A stretch of 64,000 bases of DNA, from the NCBI RefSeq assembly GCF_018320785.1, contig NC_054867.1, forward strand, positions 17,833,355 through 17,897,354. Direction: 5' to 3'. Of this stretch, positions 1 through 12,641 are shown piece after piece. Source of the stretch: Cheilinus undulatus (taxonomy: Eukaryota; Chordata; Actinopteri; Labriformes; Labridae). The notes beneath the pieces were generated by a model. That model had not been told where the DNA came from. It saw nothing but the letters and a program-made list of their open reading frames with translations, and did no database searches. A program made the translations under genes and the position numbers. Each line of letters starts with the position of its first letter. Positions within the stretch are counted from its first letter, which is position 1.

Positions 1-2711
1 AAGTCCTCTGTGTCCACTCCTGTGCCGTCTTCATCAAGAAGCAGAGCGCTAATACATGGCACACTGAACGAGTTGCTGGCCTGAGAGAAAGGAGACAGAA
101 AGAAACAAAACTATTACTTAAATATTTCTGCCACAAGTCACATGAGCCAGATAGACGATTCAGACACAGTGCATTACTTTACCTTTATGTTGTCCTGTTT
201 TTATTAAGAAAATATGGGATTTCTTTAAGGAAGTGTCCTAAAAATAAAATAGATGGTTCCCTACCATACACTTTGCATAAACAATGGGTTTTTTTATAGT
301 ATCATCCACCATAATTTCAGATGTAATGTTGTAGGGTTTTATTTTTTTACATTAACAAATACAAGAATATAAGAATATACTCAACACCCGTTCCACCTAC
401 CCTCTTTCAGATGTAAGATCAGATACTCTCTTTCAACTACCAATTTACAAAGAATAAAATAACTACACTTTTATTGTATTTCTTTTTTTTTTGACAAATA
501 CACCATGCATAAATACTGTACATATATGCTATGTATAAACAAAAATTTAAAGATTAAAATCCTGCCTCCATCTTATCTGAGGTTTATCCCTGTATTTCTT
601 TAGATATCTTATTCTTAGTCTCTTTCTCCTCTGGAAGCTCTCTCAGGTCACCATGTTTCATAAAGTCCTTAAATGGTTCCCATATTTCCTCATAAACCTG
701 TGATTTATTCTTCAGGACATATTATTATCTCCATTGACATACAGTTTACCATAATATTAATCCAAGCAGCTATAGCAGGTGCAACATGTCTCTTCCAGTT
801 GATAGCCATAATTTGTTTTGCCTTAAGCATAGAGAAGAGTATGAATTTATATTCTTTGTTTCTTAACTTGAGATTTGATGGATATAAATACAATAGTATC
901 ATTTTAAATTTTAAAGTAATGTCTATAGATAAAATAATCTATTCTATCTTTATATCATTTCCCTCCAAAATTTTGGGATTTCAAAACATTCCCAATTACA
1001 CTGTATAAATGTCCCTTGAAAATATTTCTGTAATTTAACAGGGGCTACTTGGGGTAACTCGTTCCATTTTTCTATGTATTTCAAATTCCAGCTGAAAGGA
1101 ATTCAAACTATTCACACAAGTAGTGTATTATATGATAACTTGCATTTAACAACTCATTTTTCAAAACATTTTTGAATAGTTTTTTTTACTATATCTATTT
1201 TTTGTACTTTATTTGCTCTCTGTTATTTGTGATTAAATAAAATCAGTCAGATTTGGCCCATGATTGCCCTGAATACTACCTGTAAAGTACAAGTTTGTAG
1301 TTATGCAAATTAATCCAGAATTTCTTACCTCTGATCTCTAAAAAGAGAGATTTCCTATCACAAGGAATGAGGCAAGAGGTTTGCGAGACAGACATCAGCT
1401 GAGAAAATACAGGTAGGATCAGAGATTAATGGAAAAATTGCACTGAACCAAACTGGACCGCTTTTTGAAAATGGACCATACATAAGTGTTGTGTGACACT
1501 GCTTGTCCAGGCTTTAGACAGAGGCTTTTTTTATTCCTGCCTGCTGTTTCTGTGTGAGTTTTTAAAACATTTTAAAATTCTATGTCTAGATATTTCACTA
1601 GTTTCGGGACACAAACGTAGCTTAAAAGTTAAGAGTGTTTTTATTATTGCATTTGAACACTTGGAATAGTCATAAATAGCTCAAAACATGGCCTTTTTGG
1701 TAGAGTTTCTCTATGCAGAAATCACCTGTCGATCCCCAAGGGTGTTCTTCATTGCTGCATCATCCACAATAAACCTATAGTCCTTAATGTACTGGTTGTG
1801 GAATCGATTCCTGGTCTAAGCACTGTTTTTTGCATGTCTTCCCCCAATTCTCCCAAACCATATTTCCTGTCTCTCTTTGGCTGTCCTATATAACATAAAA
1901 GGCAAAAAATGCCCAAAAAATAATCTAAGAAAAGAAGGAAACTGTCATCATATTTAAACTCAAAAACAAGGAATAATCTCATGTGGATGAGGCATACTGG
2001 CCATAGATTTAACAGAAGTTTACAACTTGCATTATTAAGTTTAAATGGAGCTTGAGGAGATGTAAGACAGAAATTAGTGACACTTTATGCTCTTATGCTT
2101 TAAAAACAGTGAAGCCAAGGTGGGTAAAATTTGACGTGCAAGGACAACAAAAGCATAGTCTAAACAAAGAAAACACAAGAGTTAAAGATGGAGAAGTACT
2201 GGAGCGTACAGCTCTCTACTGTGAACTTTCACCAGTTTGAATCATGCTCGTTGAAACAGATGGTGCTGCAATAAGTGAGTCAGAGGCCATTCTCTCAGAG
2301 GTAATTATAATCCTCACACATATCTAAAGGTCTTCCTGCTTCACACTCTCTTTGAGAAACTCACCCACAGCGTCATCTCATCGTCTTCTGTCCTTTAAAC
2401 CTTTCACACCTTTTCCTCACCTTGTTCATCAGGTCCTCCAACGTGTCGGCCATGATTCCTTTCTTCGCGCTGCGGTCGGCATTCGTGACTCTGAAGGGCT
2501 TTGGGCGGGGACCTCGACCAACCAGAAGCTGCTGGGTCATGGATGCGCTAGCTGTCACACACCTGAGGAGAGAAAAATTACATCTAGTGTCAAACCATCA
2601 CAACAAAGAGGCTAAACATGGCTCCTCTTCCACCTGGCTGATGGAGCAGTGCTCTTACTTAGAGAGGGAAGATGGAGCCAGAAGGCTGAGGGACTTCATC
2701 GCATACTCCAT
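1..2711 (-). CDS. cidec: cidec, 5' part (cell death-inducing DFFA-like effector C), three coding exons, truncated by window edge
   Basis: CIDE-family protein that promotes lipid-droplet fusion and fat storage (known for the family). Coding exons on the minus strand are 2659-2711, 2421-2562 and 1-80 (cut by the window edge). Splice sites are good: donors at 2658 and 2420, acceptors ending at 2563 and 81, with phases 2 and 0 that match. The protein begins MEYAMKSLSLL, the CIDEC N-terminus as I know it from mammals, followed by a TQQLL segment. The CIDE-N domain then shows PFRVTNADRSAKKGIMA and, in the third exon, ALLLDEDGTGVDTED. CIDEA is less likely because of the N-terminus. The C-terminal CIDE-C domain lies beyond the left edge. 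An L1-like fragment sits in intron 2. In human, CIDEC lies near TTLL3, as it does here. Family assignment is very secure; paralogue C is likely. Confidence 0.9.
340..1110 (-). mobile_element. L1-like LINE, 3' end fragment (in cidec intron 2)
   Basis: The reverse strand translates, with interruptions, into the C-terminal tail of a fish L1-type reverse transcriptase polyprotein. A W-rich NWKRHVAPAIAAW stretch (about 790-820) is followed by a VYEEIWEPFKDFM segment and a stop near 587. Upstream is a degenerate cysteine/tryptophan segment (about 980-1060) like the usual C-terminal zinc-binding motif. An A-rich 3' end on the minus strand lies near 340-350. The copy is 5' truncated and carries frame breaks. 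The limits are approximate. Confidence 0.6.
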
Positions 2712-3359
2712 CTGAGAATTCATCCACCTGTGTTTAGAATAAGCATCAGTTTAGCATTAGACAGCAGAGAAATTAAAACATAATACACACATTACCAGTC
2801 TCACAGAAGGAAAATAAAACAGCTTTGAGTGATTACAGTAGCTTGAAAAGATGGATCATCTTACAGCTATAAAAATATGTCTCTTCACCAGCTGTTGTCC
2901 TGAGTATACTCTCCTTAAAGTGTGTCTCTGGACTCTGTTTTGATGACTAAGCCTCCCCGATAATGCACACTCTCCTAACTCGCTGCTACCACTTGGTCAC
3001 TGAACTTTGTGCTGATGACTGCTGAGCTCGTAAGCCGTCAGCTTTATTGTGTAATTCTCTGAACACTCCCACTGACCCTCCGCTGTGAGAGCCCTAGATT
3101 ACAGCATTATTTAAAAAAATATATTTTAAACCAGCATATTAAGAGGAAAGTTCACCCAAATAGCTCTACCTCTAGCTGCACCCAACACAAAACATGTAAC
3201 CATGCAGAAAAGTTTGATTAAGTCCTTACAGATATCACTTTGTGAAATATTTTCAATGAACCTAATTCCTACTAAAGAATTAGGCCAAAAGAAATCATAC
3301 AGCCTCAGTAGATTAGCTGGATTAAGTCGGACATTGTGTACAGAATGAGGTTAAAAATG

Positions 3360-4699
3360 TTTAATGGAACACTAAAAATCCTATGGTTAGAAACATGTTA
3401 AATGTGTGGCACCAAGTTAAAAGATATATCAAAGAAAGGGATCACCTCTCACTTTTTAGCCCAATATGGGGAAACGATTCTTCTCCCCCAAAAAAGAAGT
3501 GATGGAGGATTCAAAATTTGGGCAGAGAAGGGAATACAAAAAACAGGAGACATTTACAAGCCTGACAAACATCTGATGTCTTGACGAAATAATGGTCAAG
3601 TGTAGGGTACCCCGTAAACACTTTTTCAAGTATTTAAAATTAAGAAACTTTATCAGAACACAGGACAATCAGTCACTGTCTATTCCTGTCCTATCAAAAA
3701 CAGAAGAAATGATGATAAAGTACTCTAACGGAATCTTAATCTCTAAAACCTATAACTTATGATAAGAATATTCATCAGAATCATCTATAAAAACACTACA
3801 GGCATGGAGGGCTGACCTACTGGAAAACCTCCCTGCTGAGGAGTGGGAGAAGGCATGTGCAAAGATACACTCACAAACTGTTAATTCATGCCTCAAGTTA
3901 CTACAAAATAATTGGCTGATGCGCACATATATAACACCAGATAAACTTAACATAATCAACAGTGCTATACCAGACACATGTATTAAATGTAAAAAAGAAA
4001 AGGGTACACTTTTTCATTGCATCTGGCAATGTACCCAAATAATCAAGTTCTGGGAGGAGGTGAGGAAGTGCTTACAGGATATATTATCTAAATTATACAT
4101 ATACCTCTTGTACCGAAGCTCTTTTCTTATTGGGTATTTTTCCAGTTAACTACAAGATAAGGAGGAAGCATCAGAGCTTTTTAGAAATTAGTCTGTTGTT
4201 AGCCAAGAGGGTCATTGCTTTAGCATGGAAAAAAGAGGATGGGCCGAGGATAAGTATTTGGATCTCTGAATTATGTATATCTCTTCCTTTAGAAAAAAAT
4301 ACTTCTGCTATCAAGGACAAACAGGCAGTCTTTTATAACATTTGGGGCCCTTCTGTTTCATTCCTAGAAAATACTGACTTAACCGATATAATAGAAACAT
4401 CTGAAGATGATTCTTGAGTGGTCCTCTGCAGTTCATCAGGATGTGAAATATGAGATATAATATTAGAATTTTATAAACTTAAAAGCTGTCATCCCAGTTA
4501 AGCAAGATCCTTAACTAAGACTACAATGGTAAATGTGTTTGTTAAATGTTCCAAGTTGTTTGTTCATTATGTACTTAAACGCTTTTGTTTTGATTTATCT
4601 ATGTTCAGTTGCATGTACATTTTTGAACATGTGCAGAAAGTTAAACACTTTAAAAAGAAATAAAAATGATGTTGGCAAAAAAAAAAAAAAAAAAAAAAC
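3360..4699 (+). mobile_element. L1-like LINE, 5'-truncated 3' half with poly(A) tail
   Basis: Broken plus-strand frames read as the C-terminal half of an L1-type ORF2. They include SDGGFKIWAEKGIQKTGDIY (about 3500-3560), PRKHFFKYLKLRNFI (about 3610-3660), a TYITPDKLN segment with the CIKCKKEKGTLFHCIWQC zinc-like motif (about 3920-4035), and a terminal NIWGPSVSFLEN block ending at 4417. About 280 bp of 3' UTR follows, with AATAAA just before a run of about 22 A at 4677-4699, the typical 3' end of a LINE insertion. At least one frameshift or stop separates the blocks, so the copy is dead. Confidence 0.8.
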
Positions 4700-5240
4700 A
4701 GTTTGATTGCTCTAAGTAACATAAGCTGCATCCATACTATTTCTGTTTTATTGATGTGATGACAGAAATGTCCATCCATAAGCTAAATATTTGATGGTTA
4801 ATTGACAAAATAATGTGTATGCTGTTTGGATTAACCCTTAGATATCTAAATGGGTCAAAAATTATTTCATATTTCAAGTATAACTTGAAAAATGTTTCTG
4901 ATATAATAATTTTATTTCAACTTATCTTGAAATTATCATATGCAATTTAAGGAATTGCTATTTTTTAAATTATTACCACAAGCTTCTACAGGAGAGTCAA
5001 AATTGAACCTGATGCATTTACTGTGAAATATAAATGGGAACTAGGGGTGGGTGGAATATTGAGTATACTCAATGTGTCATGACTTTTGCCACGTGAGATG
5101 TATAAAATGTCTATATCACGATCAAGTATATATGACATGGAAGTTTTGAGCTATCAGCATACAATTTTCTCTAGACTTTCGCTTCGCCCACTGTCCCCTA
5201 ATGCCGCTTTCAGAGCAGACAGCACGCTCCCCTGCCATCC
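4700..5240. other. intergenic, no gene recognised
   Basis: AT-rich sequence between the L1-like tail and the RecQ-like repeat. I see no exon with coding character and no splice-site pair worth reporting. Confidence 0.5.
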
Positions 5241-5510
5241 AGAAAACTTTTGACACACGTATATCAGGCGGCGGAGTTGTAACATAAGAAAGCAGCAACA
5301 AGAGGCCGGTGTAATTATGATGGAAGAGTTTAGCGTGGATGCTGCTAAAGGCCCAGTTTTATCAGAACTTGACAACATTTCTTCGTTGAAAGAAGAACAA
5401 AGAACAGCAGTGAGTAGTTTTCTTTTCAAAGACAACAACGTTCGTGTACTGACATGTCTATAGTCACCATGGTTCGTGTTATTCCTCCGTAGCTGATTTA
5501 AACCCTGTAG
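5241..5510 (+). repeat. RecQ-like ORF repeat, copy A
   Basis: This stretch matches, on the opposite strand, the sequence at about 35150-35430 over roughly 250 bp with few differences. It is therefore a dispersed repeat, not a single-copy gene. Within it, 5317-5463 is an open frame of 48 codons that starts MMEEFSVDAAK, carries ISSLKEEQRTAVSSFLF, and ends LTCL then TAG. The LKEEQ..A...F pattern resembles the segment just before the Walker A motif of RecQ-like helicases seen in fish repetitive ORFs. That resemblance is from memory and unverified. Superfamily unknown; this copy appears truncated on both sides. Confidence 0.55.
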
Positions 5511-8267
5511 ATACTTCACATTGGTCATTGGAACAATCGTGGTTCTTGTGATCAGGAGTGATGACTGGGGTAATTTACCTCTTCTTTCATCTTCTTAAGC
5601 TCTCTCACTATAAAATAACCAGAAAACCTGCTATGGCTCCCTTTGCTCCTCGCTTAAATTAAAATGGGAGCTATTTTGGTGTGGTCCAGGAGCCTTTTGG
5701 GGGGCCTCCAGAGATTTCAGGGGGCGCAAGCTTTTGTCTGTTTAAGGCTGTAGAATTCAAATTAACTCATCCTAACTAAAATCATCATTGAAGACTTATG
5801 AATAGTCAATGCAAAGTCTTCTATGTAAGAAAGCCTTTGTGTGGGGGTATTATGTTCGGATTTGAACAATAAAAATGTTTACTTTTGATGTTAATTTTTG
5901 ACATCTATTTATCCCCTTTAGTTCATGTGGATCCTGGGGGCCTCACCTCCTCTGTAATACAAGGCAGGGGCACTCACAGGAAAAAAACGGGTGGGGCCAC
6001 TGTGGTAAAGGAAGGGATAATGGGCTCTATGCACGGCAGGGGGTGGCATATTTCCGGTGGAAAATAAGACCATTACACAACTTCTGCCCAACGATATGTG
6101 CTAAGCCAAAACGGAATCTAAACCCTCCTATACTGCCTTAATTTGTCCGTTTGGTTGGTTTTTTTTGTTTCGACTGTTGTTTGTGTTTACTCTGTCATCA
6201 TCGCTTGGCATCCTAAAATGATGTTTCAAAAACAGGTTAAAAGCACTTCTGGACGTCGTTGCCACGTGCTGCAATGTACATCTTCAGCAAAATTTAACTC
6301 GTCATTGACAGTCAGCTCAGGTAACTCATGCCTTTCTCTTCTCCCGACTGGAAGTGTGGGAGCGGTCTACTGCCAAATGCAGAAGCAGTTCATGCATAGA
6401 GCCCACTGACTGCAATTGACAACACCAAGGGACAGAAGAAGTGTAACATGTGACACAGCAATTGTTTAATCTCAGCTATCCTGCTGTCATGATGGTGTGA
6501 AGCCAAAATTGTAACCAAAACTGAAACTCGATTAATTGCCAAGCATTAACCCTGATTTAAACAAAATATGTTCAGAAAACAACTTAAAACTCTCCGTCCC
6601 AAAAAGAAATGTTCATATTAACTTCAGCCAATTTTCATAATAGTTTGAGATTTTTTTTCTGTCAGAACTTAAAGAAAGTATCTCACACTAATATCCTGAA
6701 AGCAAATCTTGAGATTTGCCCAAATGATGTCACAGTTCACCTCGTGTCATCTTATCGATCTGTCGATCAGTTTACACAGAAAGAGTGATCACGCCTTCCT
6801 GTTATCACATCATGTTATACAACTGATGATACAGGTGGTTGAGATGAGATCAGGTTTATATAAGCCAACACTATTAAAACACACTTAGACGGAGATACAA
6901 AAAAATGCGTTTCCCCTTTGGTTCAAGACCAAATTAAAATACGTTTAAAGATGGCTTCCATTAAAAACAGAGACACTTAAGGATACTTTGGTTCAGATAG
7001 GCTCTCACGTCTCCCTGTTCGTTGTCAAAGACTATAATTCATGCTGTCAAATTCTAAAGGTTCAGTTGAGCAGGTTTGTGTTAAACTTACTTGATGTCTC
7101 AAGCTTACAGTGAGAAGGTTTCATATTTGCAAAATCACATAAAAAACGAACTATAGAGAAAACCAACTCCATACACCATGACAACAAACCATGTGACAGG
7201 GTTGTTAGTGTCCGTGGAGGTTAATGACTTGTTTAATAATAAGAATGAAAGCGTGGACATTGCCCTACTTTGCAAGACCTTAATCTTATGTCTAATTTGT
7301 GAATGTTTAACATCAGGATGAATATGCACAAAAGTAAAAAACTAGACAACCTAGACTCCGTCTCCCCTACAATAAATGTAATATTTTAAATAACAAAATG
7401 AAACCAAATAAAACAGGAAACACAAAGTGAACAAGAGTCAAATATTCAGTCTTACTTTTCTTGCTTTGTCGCTTCTTCTGTGAAGTGGTGTCACGTGGGC
7501 ACGCGCTAATTATCAACACCTGGATTGGCTTGATTGATGACTTTACTCTGCGTCATTTTGGCACATTTCTCTTTCTCTGTCCTGACGGTAGCGCTGGACA
7601 AGGTTCACCAAAGGCTGTCCGGTCCATAAGTGGATATTATACTGTAAAATATTTCATGCCTTTCGCCAACCCGTCAGAAACTCAACATCTGGTAGAGAAA
7701 CAACGGCGACATCTCGTGGACAAACAACAGAATTGCTGCAGTTTGGACCTCAGATGGTAGAAAACAGTTTTTGTTCTTTCTCCTCATATCTTAGTATACT
7801 TCTGTTGTGCTTTATTATGGCGGCAAGGGCATAGTTCTACATGTTGGACGTGCTTTGTTTGAAAATGGTCGTCAGTGCAGGTAACAGCTTTTTTTCAGGG
7901 ATGAAACAATCATAATCTGACCTCTAGCCATGCGAGTAGCTACCCTAAATTTCAAAGGACCGTTTCAGAATATGACTCTGGTGTAGACCTAGCATTTTAC
8001 TATTTTATCCAGTTAGCATGGGGATAATTTCTTACATTTATTGTGGGGTAGCCTACAACAAGAATGCAGGTTATCATATTTTTTCATACTGTTGAACTAC
8101 CTTCGACCAAATTTTGATTTGCCTGAAATGTAGGGTATTGAAGTCTGAGTAGGGCAGGGCGATAAGAACCAAAAATCGTGCCTTGATGTTTTTTGTTAAT
8201 GTTTTTGTTTTGTTTTGTTTTGTTTTGGTTTGGTTTTTTTTGCTAAATATGGTGATACACTCAATAC
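5511..8267. other. intergenic, no gene recognised
   Basis: About 2.7 kb between two repeats. Several short open frames exist (the longest about 100 codons near 7461-7760), but none resembles a known protein or shows flanking splice signals. Some parts may be old repeats. Confidence 0.5.
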
Positions 8268-9396
8268 CAGTGATCATCAACTGGTGGCCCGGGGGCCACA
8301 TCAGGCCTGCCACAACCTCCCATCCAGCCCCAAGAAGATGATCAAAATTAGAAAATGTGCAGAGGAAAATATGTTGTGGTATTTAGGATAAGTTATTTGA
8401 AAAAAAACCCTATAAACTTTGAAACACTGGTGGTTAATGTATGTTAAACACGTACTAATTAGTCCATTCTTGGTTAAAGCTGCTGTTTTCCATGTCAACC
8501 CTCCACTTCAGGGACTTTGATAGTTCTATTTTTCCTGCCAGAGAACCCCAACGATAGACCGTTTTCCTTTCAGCATCAAACTAAGCAGCAACCTCTGGCC
8601 CTAAAATATGAAGCCAATGCAGAAGTACAAAAAATTGCAATACAGCGAGTGTCAACTTGAGGCTGGCTGCAGGAACACCCTAAGTCCCCTTTGAAATCAT
8701 GGTAAAAAGCTGTTTTTACACTAGAAATAAGCAGGTTTATAGCCTGGTTCAAAACACCAAACGTATCTCATTAGCTAATGTCTTCATGTGCTCTCATTGT
8801 ATGGGGGTGAATTTTTTACCACAATGGTTTAGATTATATTTAGGAAAAACCTCACTGCAGACTGATTGGCGTGTCTCATTTGATTGACAGATAGCTCGAC
8901 AGGCAGAAGTTACGTTTCTGTCAACCAGAATGCTAGCTAGCTAGCTGACAGGAAGTCCAGCTCAGTGGGTGGTCCGTTAAGTTGATCCAAAGTTCGGTTG
9001 AAACAGCAATTTCAATATGGAAGCCGCTGCAGACTGGCTTCAAGAGCTGTTTGAGTCTGCCTATTGTGAGCAGATGGCTGATGTCACACAGGGTTTGTCC
9101 AATTCTTTTTACAGTCTGTGCATCAAACCCAGTGATGGACCGCATACCAGCCCCAGAAATACTGTATGTAGCCAAAATATCGCAACTGCCCCCTAGTGGC
9201 AGTTGCAGTTGAGTCAATTAGGACTGATCTCACTGATGAACGCAAAAAACTATTTAAAGTTTTGGAGAAAAAATAATTAATAATTTGTTCACTGGGCCAA
9301 AATATTTATTTAATTGTAGTTATTGTGAAGTCTGGCCCCTTCAGCATCTTCCAAGAAAAAAGCTGGCCCTTGCACAACTGTAGTTGGTGACTCTTG
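8268..9396. mobile_element. hAT-like non-autonomous DNA transposon (composite)
   Basis: The left end begins CAGTGATCATCAACTGGTGG and the right end, read in reverse, begins CAAGAGTCACCAACTACAG, which are imperfect inverted repeats. Both inner flanks carry the GGCC-rich 'not available' style segments common in fish hAT repeats. The outer flanks, ctcaatac and ctctatac, differ at one of eight bases, which fits an 8-bp hAT target duplication, although the next insertion (9404) overlaps the last base. The middle (about 8600-9215) looks like a separate, unclassified repeat. No transposase frame is present. Confidence 0.45.
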
Positions 9397-9403
9397 CTCT
9401 ATA

Positions 9404-9622
9404 CAGTGCCTGTAAAAAGTATTCACCCCCTTGGAGGTTTTACCCTTTGGGAGAGACTCTGCATTCAACAACTGTTACCTGGGTTCTTCATCAGTTTAAG
9501 TTTTATGGAAGAGTGGCAAAGAGAAAGCCACTGTTGAAGAAAATTATATTGACCTTGACTGATTTATAAAATCAGTTAGAGGGTAAAACATCCAAGGGGG
9601 TGAATACTTTTTATAGACACTG
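9404..9622. mobile_element. Tc1/mariner-derived miniature element with long inverted repeats
   Basis: A 219-bp element flanked by TA on both sides. The first about 42 bases (starting CAGTGCCTGTAAAAAGTATT) match the reverse complement of the last 42 with about three differences. The interior keeps a remnant reading GRVAKRKPLLKK, which resembles part of a Tc1-type transposase. It is an internal-deletion derivative. It sits within a few bases of the right end of the hAT-like element. Confidence 0.8.
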
Positions 9623-10419
9623 TATATCTAGATATTTTGTCCATGAAGAAAAAAGAGCCTTTTCTTGATCAAATCCACCTCTGGAAAAACAGAGGTGACT
9701 CACTGTTGAAGCTACATACTTTGCGTAAAAGCATGTGTTCAATAAGCACATCACTGTTAGTTGTTCTTTCAGTGATTAATCTTTTTATTGAGCACTGGGC
9801 CTGGCAGCTTTTTGTATCAATATAAACATATGGCTATGTATTGATATTCATTTTAAAATATATAATTACATCTATATCTTATAAAATTGATATATTACCC
9901 AGCCAAAAGTCAATATAAGGTAATGCTGCACAATTAAACCATTATATAATCACATAAGATCCTGCAGTTTTTGTATTAAGCAGGAATTAAAAGGTTTTAA
10001 AAAATATCTGTTGAAAGTCCTTTAAGTTTACAACAGTGCCAATATTTCACTTTGTAGAGCTGCCTTTATTTTCAAAACAGGAAATATATATTTTTGGAAT
10101 ATATGAAGTTATTTTGAAAGCAGTGCAGTAAAACCTTCAAATGCTGGTTTATGCTTCACAATATTTGTTTTGAGCTGAGAAATTCACTCTTCAAAACTAT
10201 CATTATTCTCTACATTTTCCTTGATAATCAAGCAAGCAGACACATTATGCCTTTATTTATTATATCACATTTGCAATATTGTCCAGTGTAATCATGTTAT
10301 TACCAAATTGAGCAGCACTTACATAAGGTATCTTGCATAACAGTGCTTCCAAAAGTGGGACCAGGGGAGATATTTACAATAAATAAAAACCCTAAACGTA
10401 ATTTTTAGAAATTGCAACG
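9623..10419. other. intergenic, no gene recognised
   Basis: AT-rich sequence without recognisable coding or repeat structure. Confidence 0.5.
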
Positions 10420-10464
10420 ATAGATAGCTAGATAGCTAGCTAGCTAGCTATCTAGATAGCTATC

Positions 10465-10520
<56 letters not shown>

Positions 10521-10534
10521 CAGATGGATAGATG
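10420..10534. repeat. GATA/TAGC microsatellite
   Basis: A tract of about 115 bp. The right part is nearly pure (GATA)n. The left part mixes GATA with TAGC and TATC units, so it is locally self-complementary. Confidence 0.9.
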
Positions 10535-12641
10535 GTCCCTGAACTAACAAAACAAAGCCAGAGTATTCATTATACATGTCACTTTGTCATAACTTACTTT
10601 GTCTGATCCACTGAACCAGTGTCACTGTGTAAGTGGTATTTAATTAATGAGTAAAACTTTGTTAAGGGTTTTAGTGGACCTTCAAAGGTACCCTAAATCT
10701 GTAGTTGTGTCTGTGATGTCCTGTTAAACTGCATTAAGCTGTTATGATCATCTTTTGCACAACCTTTAATCAAATGTTGATATTTAGTACAACAGCACTT
10801 CCACTGGCTTGTTACTGCTTTAATAAAACGGAAATTACTTCAGCAATTGGTGCTCCAAAGTTAAGCTTATGCAACAACTATGAGGTACAATATCTGACAG
10901 AGGCATTAGGACTAGCTTAAGTCCAAGTTTATTTTCTTTAATATTAGCAACTGTAGCAGAAACACTTGTCGAGGCTGATCTGTGAAGCAAATTTAAATTT
11001 AAAGTGAATAAGCTATAAAAAGATCAGGATTTTCAGAGGACTGCACTGGTTACATAAAACAGAGGGGCTCTAGTTAAAAGTTTGTGATAGCTGTCTTATG
11101 ATGAAGACTTCATAAGACTGTAGAGGTGTTTTTAGTCATTTAGATACCCCAGGAAAAGAGTGATATGAAGAACTTCTACATTTTAGCTGAAAGTAATCAT
11201 AGCTATCGAAAATTATCTCTCTCTGTAAACAGATGGGAAATAGCAATGCTTGCTCATCACCTCTTAATTAACAGCATAAATCAAAGTCTCCACAATTGTT
11301 GACATGGCTCAAGTAAAAGCGTAATCCTTCAGTGATCCTCTACTTTGTTGATGTGACATTTCTAATGGAATGGAGGTTTTTGAGTGCTTGAAATCATTAG
11401 GGTGTCTAGGGGTCCTTTTGATGCTACTTTATACACTGTTGGGACCCTATTTACATTCTCAGTTCTCATCCAGTTTATTGAAATACTTTTTGATGTATAC
11501 CTCACTTCTGAAGCACACCATTGCTCTAGGCCTTGAGGCCTCTTGGAGCATGAGACCCCAGGTAATTACCTACCTCTGTCTACTGGTAAAACCACCCATG
11601 CAGACTCTGCCATGTTGAGTGGGAAATGAAGCTTTATTTTTGTAGTTTAAGGCCTGATTTCTACAAAAAGCATAAGTATGGCTTCCCTGTGATTTATCAC
11701 CTGATAAATCACCAATGTTAAATACATTGTTCTGATCCTAATTCTGTTAAATAATCTAAATGTGCAAGGATTATTACTTATTTTTAAGCCATTTAGCATT
11801 GTTTCAGTACTTGCATATCTGCTGCATCGACCGTTTAGACACTAAGCTGCCACAGCTTGAAGTGATAGAAGAAATAATTCCAGGTCATGTCCAATTTAAA
11901 AAAGAACAAATTCAAATGTGATTCAGATGAGCAGTTTATTTCACTCTGTTGCTTCACATTTCATGCTCACTGCAGGAGCACAGATGAATCATGCCACAGA
12001 TATGAGACTAATGAAGAGCTGATAGTGCATCAGACTCGAAATAGCTGCAACTTGTTTGCCAAAGTTATCAAGTATTAGTGAACAAAGGTCTATAGAAATG
12101 GCCGCTTCTTCTCTCAGAGGTCAATATCCTGCTCATGTCTTTGTCCTGTTATCATATATCAGACAACGCTGTTGGTGACGCAGGCTTATGAGGCTCAGAC
12201 CCATTCATTTGTGCTTTATGGGTTTGCTGATGCTTGTAATTATACTAAGCATGCCTGATACCAATGCAGAGTGAAATGACTTGAGAAAAATAGGATTATA
12301 TTATTGGATTTAATTGCACAGCCTTTCCTATAAACACATGCAGACACAGGAGAGAGATTTCAGAGCCTGATCACAATTTCTGACCATAGGGGATATTTTT
12401 GAGACAAAAGACCAGCTTCATCTTACACTGTTTGTGTTGTAGTTTTTTATGTGTACATTTTCTTCTTGTTGACTTCTGTTTCAGGAGTCAGTCCATGTAT
12501 ATAAGCTCTAAAGGAAAGATGCTGACTGCAATGGCTGTTAACATGTGAACTAACAATGTTTCTAAGCAGGAGTCAGTCTCACGGTGCAGGAAGTGAACTC
12601 CTCTGTGAGGTGAGATTTTGTCCATCAAGCTCCTCCTGATC
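10535..12641. other. intergenic, downstream of the urocortin gene
   Basis: No coding exon is recognised. It may hold the 3' UTR of the minus-strand urocortin gene; a TTTATT (AATAAA on the minus strand) at 11935-11940 is a possible but distant poly(A) signal. Confidence 0.4.

Noticed and set aside
7461-7760. Plus-strand frame of 99 codons
   Set aside because: No recognisable motif, no Kozak or splice support; typical length for chance in 64 kb.
9404-9622. Small RNA gene, suggested by the long inverted repeat
   Set aside because: The inverted ends start with CAGTG, are flanked by TA and enclose a transposase remnant, which fits a Tc1 deletion derivative.
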